The notes: a model not told the origin generated them from the letters alone. Positions 22,554 to 34,239 are shown, numbered from the stretch's first letter. The stretch is 64,000 bases of DNA from Cheiracanthium punctorium (GCA_038373885.1 JAWZYV010019936.1:620001-684000); one strand, 5' to 3'. Numbers and translations are program-made.

Positions 22554-23067
22554 GGGTGTAAAACTTGTTACAATTAAGGGCTTCTTTTATATCGTGAGTG
22601 CGTGTATTAATTGGTAGGCCTCTGATTATTACTTTAAGTGTTCTAGACTAGTCATGTGTAGTGAAAAAATCAATTTTGTTAAGTGTAAGGGTGTCAAATA
22701 TGTGTTTGACTGCATCATCAAACAGAGGGAGCAGGGTCCGAAATTTGCCTTTTGCAGATGCGTGAAATTCATTAGTGGATTTGGTATTTAAGAGTTCAAT
22801 AATTTGGAATATATTTACAGGATCGGTAATGACAATGCCTTTAATCTTAGTAGTGGGGGAAGGGGTTTCCTGTAGGGGTTCTGGTGTTATCTCCATTTCG
22901 GGATGAGTTTAAGTTATTGAGAGCATTAAAAGGGTTTTCAATGGGAATTGCAGAACTCGGCGGTAGAAGGGGGGGGTGCAGTTACTAGTTCGCCTAGCAC
23001 GCTTGACTAATTTAAATCCTACCTCTGGGGAAGGTGGAGGGATTTCTGTCGGAGTAGTTAAATTCAT
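22554..23067 (-). pseudogene. LINE ORF1 copy A, N-terminal half
   Basis: On the minus strand a likely start Met at 23,067 opens MNLTTPTEIPPPSPEVGFKL. A frameshift in the C run near 22,975 follows, then SSAIPIENPFNALNNL. The next frame (22,896-22,648) has KIKGIVITDPVNIFQIIELL and ends FFTTHD at a stop. Beyond the stop the same frame continues with SRTLKVIIRGLPINTRTHDI, the start of a PRE_C2HC domain, up to the TTAA at 22,550. The matching C-terminal half is at 13,049-13,735. The protein would be the RNA-binding gag-like ORF1 of a Jockey-type LINE. Confidence 0.8.
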
Positions 23068-24570
23068 ATTACCAGGACTTGAGTTCGCTTGCTCCAGTGC
23101 TGGTTTAAATTATTATTGGTTATAATTGGCATACGTAATAATATTTGGCATCGACGATGAAGTTCTTCGTGTTTCTTCTTTCCATCTTTCCATCTTTGCT
23201 GCATCTTCAGCGATAAGCAAATCGATCGTAGTCTGGTCGCCAACGGACCGTGGCTCTGACAAGATCCCTTTGGACGAACCAGCTTCGGATGTACATAACC
23301 ACTAGCCTTGCGAGCTCACCATGAACTCAATGACGATGATGATCTGATATACACTTCATATATGTGAATAAAATGAGTAAGTAATCATCAAATGTTAAAA
23401 AAAGTATTTAATTAAGGAAGTATGGAAGTACCGAAAATAATAACCTTGCTTCTCTCCCCTATTGATCAAAAGTATTGTTTCTCCCTCCTCCCCGGTCCTA
23501 CTACAGATGAGACAGGCCCGGGCTCTGTAATTCACGATTGTGTTCGGTCTCGAGCTCGTAAGAAATCTGCTGAAAGTTGTTCCGCGAACACATTTTCTGA
23601 CAGAGACACATCCGTATTTGTCACTGCGTCGCATGATTCTTGCTCCTTTTCCACATTAAATGAAAACATTGGAATTTTATCAAAAATAGATTTAGATTCA
23701 TTAAATAATTCATTACATTTGGGTTTAAACTTTTAAAGAAAAGACATAGAACGTTCATTTTTGGCGTTTACTCATTTTGTTTTTAGATGTCCGCACTGGT
23801 CAGCACTAAAAATTTGAAACAACCAAGGGAGCGTCGAAATGTACAATGACGGTGTTAGAATCCTTGAGACTTCAGGAAAAATACGGCAAAATCGTTTGAA
23901 AGAACCTTACTCACAAAGACGCCTTTCCCTTGGGTGTATTTTCCCCACAAGCTTAGAAACCACAGAAAGGACAAACGAAATTCCAGAATTCCCGATTTTC
24001 ATCAACAACGCGAAATCTCCACTCCAATCCAAAGGCTTTATTTTGTATGGGAAGATTTTATGCAGCACCAGCTACATTGTATTATGTCTTCGGTTTTCAT
24101 ACACCTTTAAAAAAAAATGTTCGGACTCAAAGTGATTCACTTTTATTGTTGACGTGTAGCGTTTATTACTTTTTAACAGTCCACGGCCATTATTTACCCA
24201 CTGGCACTTGGAGTAAACTATCCGTACGTACGTTAGTGCGAATGAGCCGGAGATAACCTCAATAGAACTGGACGCCCTACCCTTTTGCCATGAAAAGATC
24301 TCTTTTCCCCAGAAGAGTTCCTTTTTTTCGCTAGTAGATAGTGTTATTTGTTTATCTCACCCCAGTGAATTTCCCATGCCCGAATTATTTTTCAATTTTG
24401 TTTTCGAAATCATGGGCTGGGTAATTATCCCATTATCCCCCCCACCGCGTAAAAAGCGGCAATGTTTTGCTTTTACTTGAATATTTTTTGAGAGAGTGCA
24501 TATAAAAAACCAGTGAAAACATAGAAAGCGAACTGAATAACGAATATTTGGGGTTTTCGTTAATTTCATA
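23068..24570. other. Unassigned; one protein-like open stretch on minus strand
   Basis: The minus strand from about 23,733 to 23,532 has an open frame of about 67 codons with mixed, protein-like composition (KCNELFNESKSIFDKIPMF, then NVFAEQLSADFLRARDRTQS) ending in a stop. It could be a decayed TE or exon fragment, or chance. It lies upstream of the LINE ORF1 start. The 98-codon plus-strand frame at 23,839-24,135 has no recognisable domain. The rest is featureless. Confidence 0.35.
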
Positions 24571-24574
24571 CATT

Positions 24575-24596
24575 CAAAAAAAAAAAAAAAAAAAAA
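24575..24596. repeat. Poly(A) tract, about 22 bp
   Basis: A run of A on the plus strand. It could be the decayed tail of a retroposed sequence, but the DNA to its left shows no recognisable SINE or LINE, so it is reported only as a homopolymer. Confidence 0.8.
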
Positions 24597-27500
24597 TATT
24601 CATGGCTGTCATATAAAAACTTCGCCTTGTTCAAAAATAAAAGTTGACTTCATCCGATTCTTCAAAAACGGTTGATTGAATACTCCAAGTCAGGAAAAAA
24701 AGCAACGGAGTAAATTATTTTTTTTAAAAATGTACGTCAAAGTTATTGTTTCATATCATGAATCTGGACTGTTTTAAAATGTGTGGGATGAAATGATAAG
24801 CAAGAGAACACTTCTTTCTCAAGATTTATTCATGAAAAAGATTGGTGGCGAAAAATATATCTTCTAGAGTAGAGCTCTGATAAGGCGATCATTGAGTTTT
24901 TTCCGGCCGTTATAAATCACGAAATAAGAAAAAAAAAAATATATATTCGATAAATGCCTTATGAAAGAAAAGGGGTAGGGTGAGGAAAGCAGGTGAAAAA
25001 CGCTAAAATTCATCAACTGTGAACTTTTTCCGTGGCAAGATTTATATTTTTAATTTTTCAGCAGAAAGAAAGTTGGCCACGATTTTCTGAATTTATGTAT
25101 GTATGTATGTTTATTTGTTTGTATGTGTTACGTACAGATGTACAGTGTTTGGCAAGCTCAAAATCTTGCAGAGATTTCAAACTTACAATAAAACATGGAG
25201 AAAATTTTTATCCTCAAGCCTGATTTTTTAATTTACCTATAATTATTTTATTAAAAGTCAAGGTTTGTTTACAAACCTGGATTTTTAATAAAATAATTAT
25301 AAAAACTTGGATTTTTAATTTGTCTATACTTATTTAAGTTTTTATCTACTGTATGTATGCCCAAGAATTTGAGCCTAGTGATTCTTATTGCATTTGAAAT
25401 TTAAAAAAATAACTGGCTTATGCGGATTTTAATTATTTTAAAAACTAATTTCGTTAGAAAGATACCCTTTTTCCTAAAGCTTTCCAAATACATAAAAAAT
25501 CAAAAGGAAAAAATGCATGCAAAAATAAACTAATAATAATAATAAAAAATTTGTGTTTTAATTATTAATTTGCTTAAAATTAAAAAATATTCTTCAATGT
25601 TTTATAACTATTTTCTGGGGATTTCATTATTCTTTAAATTATTTTTCTTTAAAATTGTACACGATATTCTAAAAGCAATGCAAGGCAAATACGGGAAAGA
25701 ATATTTCAATGAAAAAAAAAAGTGTAAAAAATTATTTTGTTTGCACAAGATGGCGATGCCAAGAGATAACAAGAATATAATTGATTCGATGCAGAACCTG
25801 AGATCTGCGTACAAAATTCATTAAATAAAGGCGTCTAACAGTATTTTGTCGAGATTTCGGGCTAAAAATTCCTGTAGCATTAAAAAGTTAACTTTTATAG
25901 TGAATCTCGTTTCTTTGTTGGCTATATTTATTCACATTATATTAGGAATGTAAAATCACACTAGCCTGCCAGCAACCTTGTTTACGACAACGTTTACTGT
26001 AATCAGCATCCGCTAAGCTTGGAGGAACAGCGTGCTATGCTAACCTACTGTAAACGTGAGCAAGCGCAATATGGTCGAAAACCAGTTTAGCGGCTAACTT
26101 TACCGGTAGCAGAGGAAGAAATGTAGTGCAAAACCTCCTTTTTGTGGGCATCTTTCGGAAGATCTGGTCAGTTCTTATTTTCTTGTGCTTCAACTGGAGA
26201 AAAATACTCAAATTCCAGAATTGTAGTTTTAATCTGTGGACTAATTTTACAAACAAAAACAACTTAACAAATGGTGTAGGAAATCTTCAAAGGAATATCA
26301 TATTCAAATACAGCTCTGCGATAAATACATTTAGAGAAATCATTTGATCTTTTGATATTGTAAATTCAAATGTTAAATTACGTTTTGAAACTGAAATAAA
26401 AGCCATACTTTTCTTTTGTGAATGATATCGATTTTGTTCCATTACTTTCCATACTGTAGAAGGTAAATTACAATACTTTTTGGTTATGATCAACATCTTG
26501 GCAAAAGAGATATTTTAAGGATAGTATAAAACTCGGCTGATTGTGTTTCCATAAAGATTTTACTTTCAAAAACCATATGATACCTGAACTTTGTAATTTC
26601 AGGTACACACTACTTGTACGTAGGAATCGAGAACAATTTCCACCCCTTAAAAATTTAAAAAAAAATCGTGGCCTAAAAGAATCATAAAAGTTTTATTCCT
26701 TGAATACTTACAAAGACAAAACCAATCATTCGCAATGCATCTTACAGAACACTCTCTACAACTATTATCAAAACATTTAAAAGCTACAGCTGAACTAATA
26801 AATCATAAAGACACACTGAACACTTCTGACTTTTCAAAAACTCGCACATTTGTATACATAAAAAATTATTTTAGATATTTCTGGTTGTAAACTAAAAATA
26901 AAAAAATAAAAAATAAATAAAAAAAATTGCAAAAAGCATATCATTCCTTTCTTGCCATACACCACTAATGCAAGCTTAATGAATAGAGTAAAAATAGCAA
27001 GAACTCTTTTCCTAAACTTGTGTAATGATCTGCAAAATGATGTATCGATGTTGTTAATGGTATTTTTGATTCTTTCTGCACCGAAGGAAGAAAAAAAAAT
27101 ATATTTCCGAAGTGTTTTTATTTTCCAAGATAAGTTTTAAGATAGTTTTATAAAATCACGCGAAGTTCTCTTTAACGAAGACTGTGAACGGAAAAAGAGA
27201 AAAAAAAGTTTGAGATGTTTCTCTACAAGTTGCTAATGACCGTTCATTAAGATCTATTCCTTACGTTAAAGTCACAGGAACGGAATATAGTTTTTAATAT
27301 AAAAGATATTTTCTTCGGTGCGAAAAATTTAGAAACAATGTACATCAATTGTAACATATTCATTTTCTCACGCGTCGGATTATCAGAACTATGTTAATAA
27401 CTGAAGAGTGTGCTTTTAAATATTGAATTATTAAACTTCATTTTCAGGCTACGAGAAAATAAGCACTAGGTTTCATGCTTATTCAGTTTACTTTTTAGTT

Positions 27501-28780
27501 TCAAATATCCTGATATATGGCTCAAGCCTCCTTTGCTTCAATTCAAGTTTGGAAGTTTGTCGCGAGTGGGAAGTTCACGTGATAGAGTGCGTGTTTCCTC
27601 TGCTGTAGCAAAAAATAAAAAATTATTAAAGTAAATGTAATTTCTAATTGAGCATGCAAGAAAAAGTATTCTCCAGGCATCAAGTAGAATAAATATCGGG
27701 GCACCAGAGCTCAAAGGCATTTTCATGCTTTAAAACAGGAAACCATTAGTGCTCCACAAACCGATTCTGGTTCGCTACAGTGTTATCCCAACTTTTTGTG
27801 CAAAGGACTATTTTAAAAATTCACAGAAGTCGCGGATTCACAGAATAAACTGTTTTTTTTTTATATGAGTGCAGAAAATGCGAGGGTGACTTTCTTTTGG
27901 CTAGTGGAGATTCATTCCATGAGTTATCTATCTATGTAAAGCAAACGTAGGTGTGTTATCAAAATTTTATGCAGACATTGAGTTGAGGGCATATCAGTAA
28001 GTTAATAAATTCTTTGCTTCCAGTTCCGTCGGAAAATAAATGAATCAAAAACAATAGTAAAAACATTAGAAATATATCTTAAATTTTGCTGTGGCAGTTT
28101 TTTATAGAATTTTATTATTTCAATACTTTTCTTTACACCCAAGCGCAAAGTAGTGAGATCAGGCATTCCTATTGCTTATACAATTTCTCGATGTTTCTCC
28201 AAACACTTGCCATAATAGTTCTGCAGAATTATTTTTGCTAGATTTACCATTGTTTTACTGCATTAAAAAAAAATCTAAATAGAAGTAGATTAGAAAAGTT
28301 CCCAAAGTTTCGGCGGCTCCGCTTTGTGGCAAATTGGTAATGCATTGGAGAACCAAGCCCTATAATAACCAAAACGTCAGAGGAACGAAGACGCAAATAT
28401 CATGATGTCAAAATACCTATAAAGAAACATGATTACAAATGCATCAGTTACGAAACGGTACAAGAGTTTTAAAAAGCGCGCAAATATATGCAGTAAAGAA
28501 GAAGACCAATAGTACTGTTTAGGAAAAGGCAGAGATCTAATAAACTTCACTCATCGCTGAATACAAGGAGAGAGAATGCGAAACAAGAGAGACTGGAATC
28601 TGATGCTGACAGAAACTGATAGTTTTGGACTCTTACAGTCTATGAATTCGGAATCTGAAGACCACAGAGTTTGAGAATTCTAGTTCAATATTTTTAAAGA
28701 AATAGTCATTACAAGAAGAATGAGAAAATTACCTGGTTTAAAATGCTTTGAAAGTAATTTAAGGCAGAAGTTTAAAATAT
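24597..28780. other. No supported feature in 4.2 kb
   Basis: AT-rich DNA with short open frames only (84 codons at most). There are small local repeats such as aatttttaata blocks near 25,280-25,320. No terminal repeats, tRNA-like boxes, splice-supported exon pairs or protein domains were recognised. Confidence 0.55.
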
Positions 28781-28783
28781 TAT

Positions 28784-28895
28784 AGGTGCGAATACGCGTT
28801 GGAACCCCTTAAAAAGTCATCCGTCCAAGACTATCCCCATCCTTGGTGGAGAGCCCTTGCGTAGCTTTGCCATTAAACATTACAAAGAAACAATT
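28784..28895 (+). repeat. SINE 3'-body fragment
   Basis: The sequence gcgaatacgcgttggaacccc, then a ccatcc..ggtggagagccc stretch and gctttgccattaaacattac, matches the 3' body of the SINE at 29,174-29,409 (gaatgcgcgttagaacccc, then ggcagataccc and ggtttgcc). It lacks a head and directly precedes the next SINE. Confidence 0.65.
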
Positions 28896-29075
28896 TTATA
28901 GTAGTGCACCCCAGGTGGTGCAGTGGCTGACAAACTATTCTATCACACCTTCGGTCAGGGTTTTATTCCCAGCTTGGGCTTGTCCGTCCTATTATATGGA
29001 TGTGAATTGGCCACATACTGGATAACCCAGTGATTAAATGACCAACATTTCGGACCGATTACTAGTTTGGTAAGG
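28896..29075 (+). repeat. tRNA-derived SINE
   Basis: Box A TGGTGCAGTGG at 28,916-28,926 matches the pol III consensus TRGYNNARNNG exactly. A decayed box B (GTTTTATTC, 28,960-28,968) follows about 34 bp later within gggttttattccc. The body has no coding potential. Similar head sequence occurs at 2,945-3,100. Confidence 0.7.
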
Positions 29076-29173
29076 GCCCTTCCTTGGAGAAAGAAAATTA
29101 TGACAGTAAACTTTCGAAATGTACTTTAAAGTAGAAGTTTACAATGTAGTTCTGGATAATTCAACATTAAACT

Positions 29174-29409
29174 GGCCTCTTCATGGCACAGTGGTTATGC
29201 CACTGAAAATGGTAGACGGCCGATGTGTGAAATTCCCGGGTTCGGGTCCCATCGCGCGGCTGTCGGTCTAACGGTCTGGAGTTTTGGTAGGTTTTCTCCA
29301 GATGTAACGTGAATGCGCGTTAGAACCCCTTAGAAAGTCCTCCTACCAAGGCACCCCCACCCTAGGCAGATACCCACGTGCAGGTTTGCCTTAAGAAACA
29401 CAACACATT
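29174..29409 (+). repeat. tRNA-derived SINE, near full length
   Basis: Box A TGGCACAGTGG (29,184-29,194) matches the pol III consensus exactly. Box B GTTCGGGTC (29,240-29,248) differs at one position and lies in cccgggttcgggtccc. About 160 bp of body follows, including gcgcgttagaaccccttag and acccccaccctaggcag, ending in an A/C-rich tail. The internal promoter would direct RNA polymerase III, and mobilisation would rely on a LINE enzyme. Confidence 0.8.
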
Positions 29410-30992
29410 AAACTCTCAGATTTTCTACACATTGGTATTTTTATTTTATACTAATTGAAATTGTCGTCAGCTGATGTGAATTGAAAGTAACAATACATTT
29501 TCCTGATGTGTACAAACGTTTGCCGTTGTATAAATGATTTTCTAATTTAAATTGATTTATTTTTCTAGATAATTTAATACATGTCATTTCCGAAATTTAA
29601 TATGCTATTACCTCTTTCTTACGGCGAAAGTTAATTTGGAAACTATCAAACTACAGAAATATTTTTTTTATGTCACATCATACCATGCGTTTTGTTTAAA
29701 AGCCTTGTTTCTGCAGAATTGAAAATTCCATGGAAAATACATTTTAGTTCATCGCATAACACGAAAAGGCTAATCACGAATTCAAAGCATTGCCAAGAGG
29801 CATTTCAATAACTTAACACTTAGTGACACTTGAACGGATCTTTTCTGTTTTAATTTGAGAGAGCTGAATTTATCAATAACTCCTATCGCCTCGGCTAAGG
29901 CGCTTCCTATCGTCTTATTTCGGGAGTAATTTTCTAATCTTTTCAAAGAAATTCCATGACTTATTTCTCAGTAAAAATTTTAATTGAATGTTTTGAAATG
30001 GCTTTTCAATTTCGAACATCAAAGAATGTGGAAAAAGAATTCAGAATGCAACTTATTGATTCTTCACATTTTCATATGCGCTTGCGAAACTCGGAAAAAG
30101 AAAAATCAAACAAGAAAACAAAATAAAAGTGTGGATTTAATAAAGATTTTAATTTGAATAACTGACTGAGTTTGAAATGTCTTCTTTTTCGCTTTTGTTT
30201 TGAAACACTTTTTCAATAAATGCCGTTAATTAAGTTTCTTGTAAATGGAAGCAAGTTAACTGCTTTACATTTATTAATGCTGAATTATTTCTATGGAAAA
30301 ATATGCTTTAAATAGATTGTCTTGTACATTACTTTTAAATTCTCATTTCTGAAGATGTAAAATCTGTACAAATTTTTCAACATAATTTCCTTTCTGTTTG
30401 ATAATTCTTAAGGAATACCAATGTCATAAACTGTTACATTCTTTTCTAACAATTTTTTTCACTAATAAAAAATATTTTCTGGAACTTCATTTTTTGTGTG
30501 TAAAGAATGCTCCCTTAGAATTACGTCCAATAATTTTAATTACATAGAATTTATTATTTTTAATGTTTTTCATTCATTATAAAAACGGCAAATTATAGGT
30601 CCTACAATTTACAATGAATTTTATAGTCGTTCAAATAATAATTGTTTTACGGCAATAATATGAAGACTATTTTTCTTGCGAATAAACATGCCTTTCCCTA
30701 TTTCGTATGTGCATGCCTTTTAAAAGAATCTTATTATTGAAAAAATTCAAGAATTATTTTTGATGTAAAGAGAGAACTGAATAATTTCTGTTTAAATTTT
30801 CATAAGAATGGCATGTGTTTACTCGTGAAAATTCAGCATTTGATCACATTTAACAAGGCACGTCTGACGATTTTTTATTAATGGAATTTAATTTTTAGTG
30901 CAATATTGTTTTATAATTTTTATAATATTTATTGTGTAAATTAAAATACTCTGAAATTATTATATGTGTATCTTAAAGGCTTTACTCCTATT
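29410..30992. other. No supported feature
   Basis: AT-rich DNA with no open frame of note and no paired repeats seen. The sequence tcggctaaggcgcttcc near 29,893 is a small GC-richer island without recognised meaning. Confidence 0.55.
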
Positions 30993-31074
30993 ATCCCTAC
31001 TAGCAATTTTGCTCGGGCAACCACCGGCCACGTAGCCAGCCGATGATGGCCCGAGCAAAATTGCTAGTAGGGAT
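30993..31074. repeat. Perfect 26-bp inverted repeat with 30-nt GC-rich loop
   Basis: The left arm 30,993-31,018 starts atccctactagcaatttt and ends gctcgggc. The right arm 31,049-31,074 is its perfect inverse. The 30-nt spacer is GC-rich (ccaccggccacgtagccagc) in an otherwise AT-rich region. It could be a very short foldback element, a replication slippage product or a structured RNA. No gene context supports the last option. Confidence 0.9.
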
Positions 31075-31096
31075 CCACATAGATAAAATTCTCCCA

Positions 31097-31294
31097 CACT
31101 GAAAAAAATGTTTTGTTGATTCAACAAAAATTTGTTTGACGCTATTTCAACCAAATAATTTTGTTGTTTCAAAAAAGTTTTTCTTAATTCAATAAAATTT
31201 TTTGTTAAGTTAAGAAAAATTTTGTTAAGACCAACAAAATTTTTGTTGAATCAAGTTTGTTTTTTTTCAATTCAACAAAACATTTTTTTCCGTG
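31097..31294. mobile_element. Palindromic MITE, CACTGAAAAAAATG ends (198 bp)
   Basis: The left end cactgaaaaaaatgttttgt and right end acaaaacatttttttccgtg are inverted. The interior is built of repeated ttgtt..aacaaaat words in both orientations, so most of the element can fold on itself. The target duplication is not clear. The ends resemble those at 35,763-35,915. Confidence 0.7.
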
Positions 31295-31996
31295 CACTTA
31301 TTTTCACGCATAATGTATGTGCAACTCAGCCTCATAAAATAAACGAAATCAAACGGTTTCTCTCTATCGACTTTTCCTTTCATAAGCGCAAACAATCACC
31401 CAGCTTCTTTTGAAATGTAATATTAGAAAAATCGATGAATAATAGAATATTTTACAGAGTACATCAAAAGAAATCAAAAGAAATTAATTGGTAAGTGCAA
31501 ATTTCAGAATTAAGAGCAGTACATATAATAGTATTAATATCATAAGAAAACTTTTATTTCAAATTAAAAGTTTTAAATCAGCTTATAAAAACTGAGTTAA
31601 TTTTTTTACAAGAATACTTTGATTAGTGTGGCAAATGGACCCTTCAAAAATACCGCACTTTCCAAAAACGCACTAATCAAACTTTCACACTGTCCAAGAT
31701 GCCGTCAAGGTACTGTGCTGTTGTGAAAAAAAAAGAACTCCTGCTGAATAATTCAAGGGATGGTGTCAAAAACTGTTGCCCATTACTAATCAAGGATTAT
31801 TCATGCAGTATAAAATGCACATATAAGTTTTGATTTATTAATATGACTGGTTTTTCAAAAAATTTTTAGTGTTCCAGTCAGTAACTTTGCGGTTTTATAT
31901 ATTTAGTCAATGATATTATTGGCAACCTCCTTTGAATCCCCCGTCATATACATAACTGTACAGTGTAATGAAGATAAGAAATTGCTCTTCAGCATT
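31295..31996. other. No supported feature
   Basis: AT-rich stretch between the palindromic MITE and the piggyBac-like relict. No coding or paired-repeat signal was noticed. Confidence 0.5.
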
Positions 31997-32110
31997 TTAA
32001 CACTTTATAAGGCTGTGGGAAGTATACTTCCCACACTCTTATAAGGTGTAACTTCATTCACTTTTATATATCGTTGGGGAACTATTTTCCCACCTATGAT
32101 TTGTACTGTC
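31997..32110. mobile_element. piggyBac-like end relict with near-palindrome
   Basis: TTAA (31,997-32,000) is followed by cactttataaggc, close to the CCCTTTATAAGGC tip of the 13,736-22,549 element. It leads into a 48-bp near-palindrome (32,001-32,048; 24-bp arms with about three mismatches, centre gtatac). The motif ttcccacctatg near 32,088 also echoes the other element's subterminal taccacctatgg. No second end was found nearby, so this is a solo or decayed end. Confidence 0.55.
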
Positions 32111-32464
32111 ATCTGCTGGTAACTCCAGAAAATAGAAAAAAAAATGAAGGGCTTTGTTTACATAAATGTGTCTAGCCGTTAAGGTTTAGTCCGACCGCTA
32201 CGAGGTAAGACTTGACTGCTCCTCTCGGAGCACCAATATAAACACATTGTTATTATATTAATGTATGTTCATCCATATGAAAATTAGATATTACACTGAG
32301 GAACAATTTTTAACATAATTTCTGTTGAGTTCGATTTTTAAGCTGTTTTAGAGTCCAATGGGCACACTGATTACAAAACTGTTGTTAGTTTTCTTCGATC
32401 ACGTCAAGTTTTTTCTTTACACTCAACTTCTCTTCACTATCCGCAAGAGCGAACTTCGTTTACC

Positions 32465-33617
32465 GGAAACACTGTTCCTGTGACCCCAATGACGAATATT
32501 TTGAAATTGAAGATGATCCCGTTCGTAAGGGATTTGAGAAGCATGAGTTAAATGATTTGGGGCTATCCAAAAAAGCTTGAGAACTGTTAGCATGAAGACT
32601 GCACGAAAAAAAATTGCTTGAAAAGGGAGCTAAAGTATCATACTTCCGATACAAGAAAGTGCATTTCTGCAATACTTTCGAAGTGATGATGGGTTTGTAT
32701 ATTGTCATAACATACATGGTTTAATGGAAGAGTTGGGAATTTCAGCTCATCGATAGGTCAAAGCGGAGCTTAGAGTATGTACTCCTCCACAATGGAAATT
32801 TATTTGGTGCAGTCCCAATAGGTCATTCAGTATGTTTGCGTGAGGAATATGAAGACATAGAGTCGTTGATTTGTTGCAATATCACATGCACCAATGGATC
32901 ATCTGTGTTGATCTTAAAATCGTCTGTTTCCTCCTTGGCCAGCAACATGGATATACCAAGTATCCCTGTTTTTTGTGCATGTGGGACCGTAGAGCTCGTG
33001 AGAAGCATTGGGTGCAGTCGAAATGGCAACCAACATATGACCTGAAACCTGATGATCCAAACATTCTTCATCAGCCACTTGTCAACAGAAAGAACATAAT
33101 ATTTCCACCTCTGCATACATAACTGGGGCTCATGAAGAAATTTGTTAAAGCTTTGTCAATTGAAGGAAACTGTTTCGGCATTTCCTAACCTGTCATTTGA
33201 AAGATAAAAGCTGGTGTGTTTGATGGTCCACCGATTCGCCAGCTTCTTAAAGAGGAGCATTTCATCGGAACAATGACAGAATGCTTGGTTGGCATTCAAA
33301 AACATTCTTGGAAATTCATGAGCACAGAATTACACCGAAATTGTCCAACAGCTCTTGGAGAGCTTCAAAATGCTTGGTTGCAACAGGAGCATCATTGCAC
33401 TTTTTACGTAGCCATCTCGCTGGTTTCCCGAAAAAATCTTGTTGAAGTCAGTGATGAGCAGGGTGAGCGATTTCACTGAGATTTGAAGATCATGGAATCA
33501 CGTTATCAAGTAAGATGGGATCTACATATGATGGCTGACTATTGTTGGAACATAAAGCAAGAATGTCCACAGATTGAACATTCCAGAAAAAGCTACAAAC
33601 GAAAGTTTTTGCCTTAA
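32465..33617 (+). pseudogene. Decayed multi-copy protein gene, uncharacterised family
   Basis: Plus-strand protein sequence runs across several frames with stops. In order: YFEIEDDPVRKGFEKHELND (about 32,500), KGAKVSYFRYKKVHFCNTF (about 32,620), SKRSLEYVLLHNGNLFGAVP (about 32,765), LLGQQHGYTKYPCFLCMWD (about 32,935), EPLV-type QPLVNRKNIIFPPLHT (about 33,075), KAGVFDGPPIRQLLKEEHF (about 33,210), EQGERFH (about 33,460), then MMADYCWN and RKSYKRKFLP to a stop at 33,617. I recall this order of motifs from a repetitive, uncharacterised protein family in arthropods and cnidarians. It behaves like a TE-borne gene, but I cannot name its superfamily or reaction. There is a Cys pair in PCFLC. Several indels and stops make this copy non-functional. 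Confidence 0.65.
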
Positions 33618-34239
33618 TATGTATGTTTACCACTTGGTATATAAGTTTTTCTATGTGTATTAATACAATTTAACTTGTAGTAACTAAATATTTGGTAACT
33701 TTTCCCTTTATTTTTCTTTTTATGCACATTTTGGAGGTACCCTGTATCTTAAAAAGTTGACGTGGCAGACATAAACTACAGTTACTTTTGGATTCAGGGG
33801 CCAAAAGTGATTCAAAAACAAGTCACAGTTCGAAGACAACAAAATTGCTGTTCCCCAGTGTTATTTAACATTAAGATGCTTTTCATAAATTATTTATGTT
33901 TTCTTCAGAACAATAACATTCATTATTTTTCTTTAGAAGCAGATTTCGAAAGGCATTTGCACAGCTTTATAGCATGATTTATTTTATATATTAATGCAGT
34001 AACCCAAAACCAACGAATGCTATATTTTTGGTTATGATTGTTTCAACGGAATAGTTTCAATTTTATTGATGTTTTCTATTGTTACGTAAATGGAAATTTA
34101 CATTTTCAAACATTAATGTATACCCAATAAAATTAACTAAACAATTTAAAACACCGTATAGAAGAAAAGAATTTAACTCGATATGTGATTAGCGAATCTC
34201 GAATAGAGTACAAATGCAATTTTTTAAAAAATTTTTAAT
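33618..34239. other. No supported feature
   Basis: AT-rich DNA downstream of the pseudogene. The words ggtaccctgtatctt near 33,736 could mark a TE end but have no partner. Confidence 0.45.

Noticed and set aside
23839..24135. 98-codon plus-strand frame as a host exon, with a polypyrimidine-AG upstream near 23,780
   Set aside because: No domain, no donor site or second exon could be supported, and such acceptor-like strings are common in AT-rich DNA.
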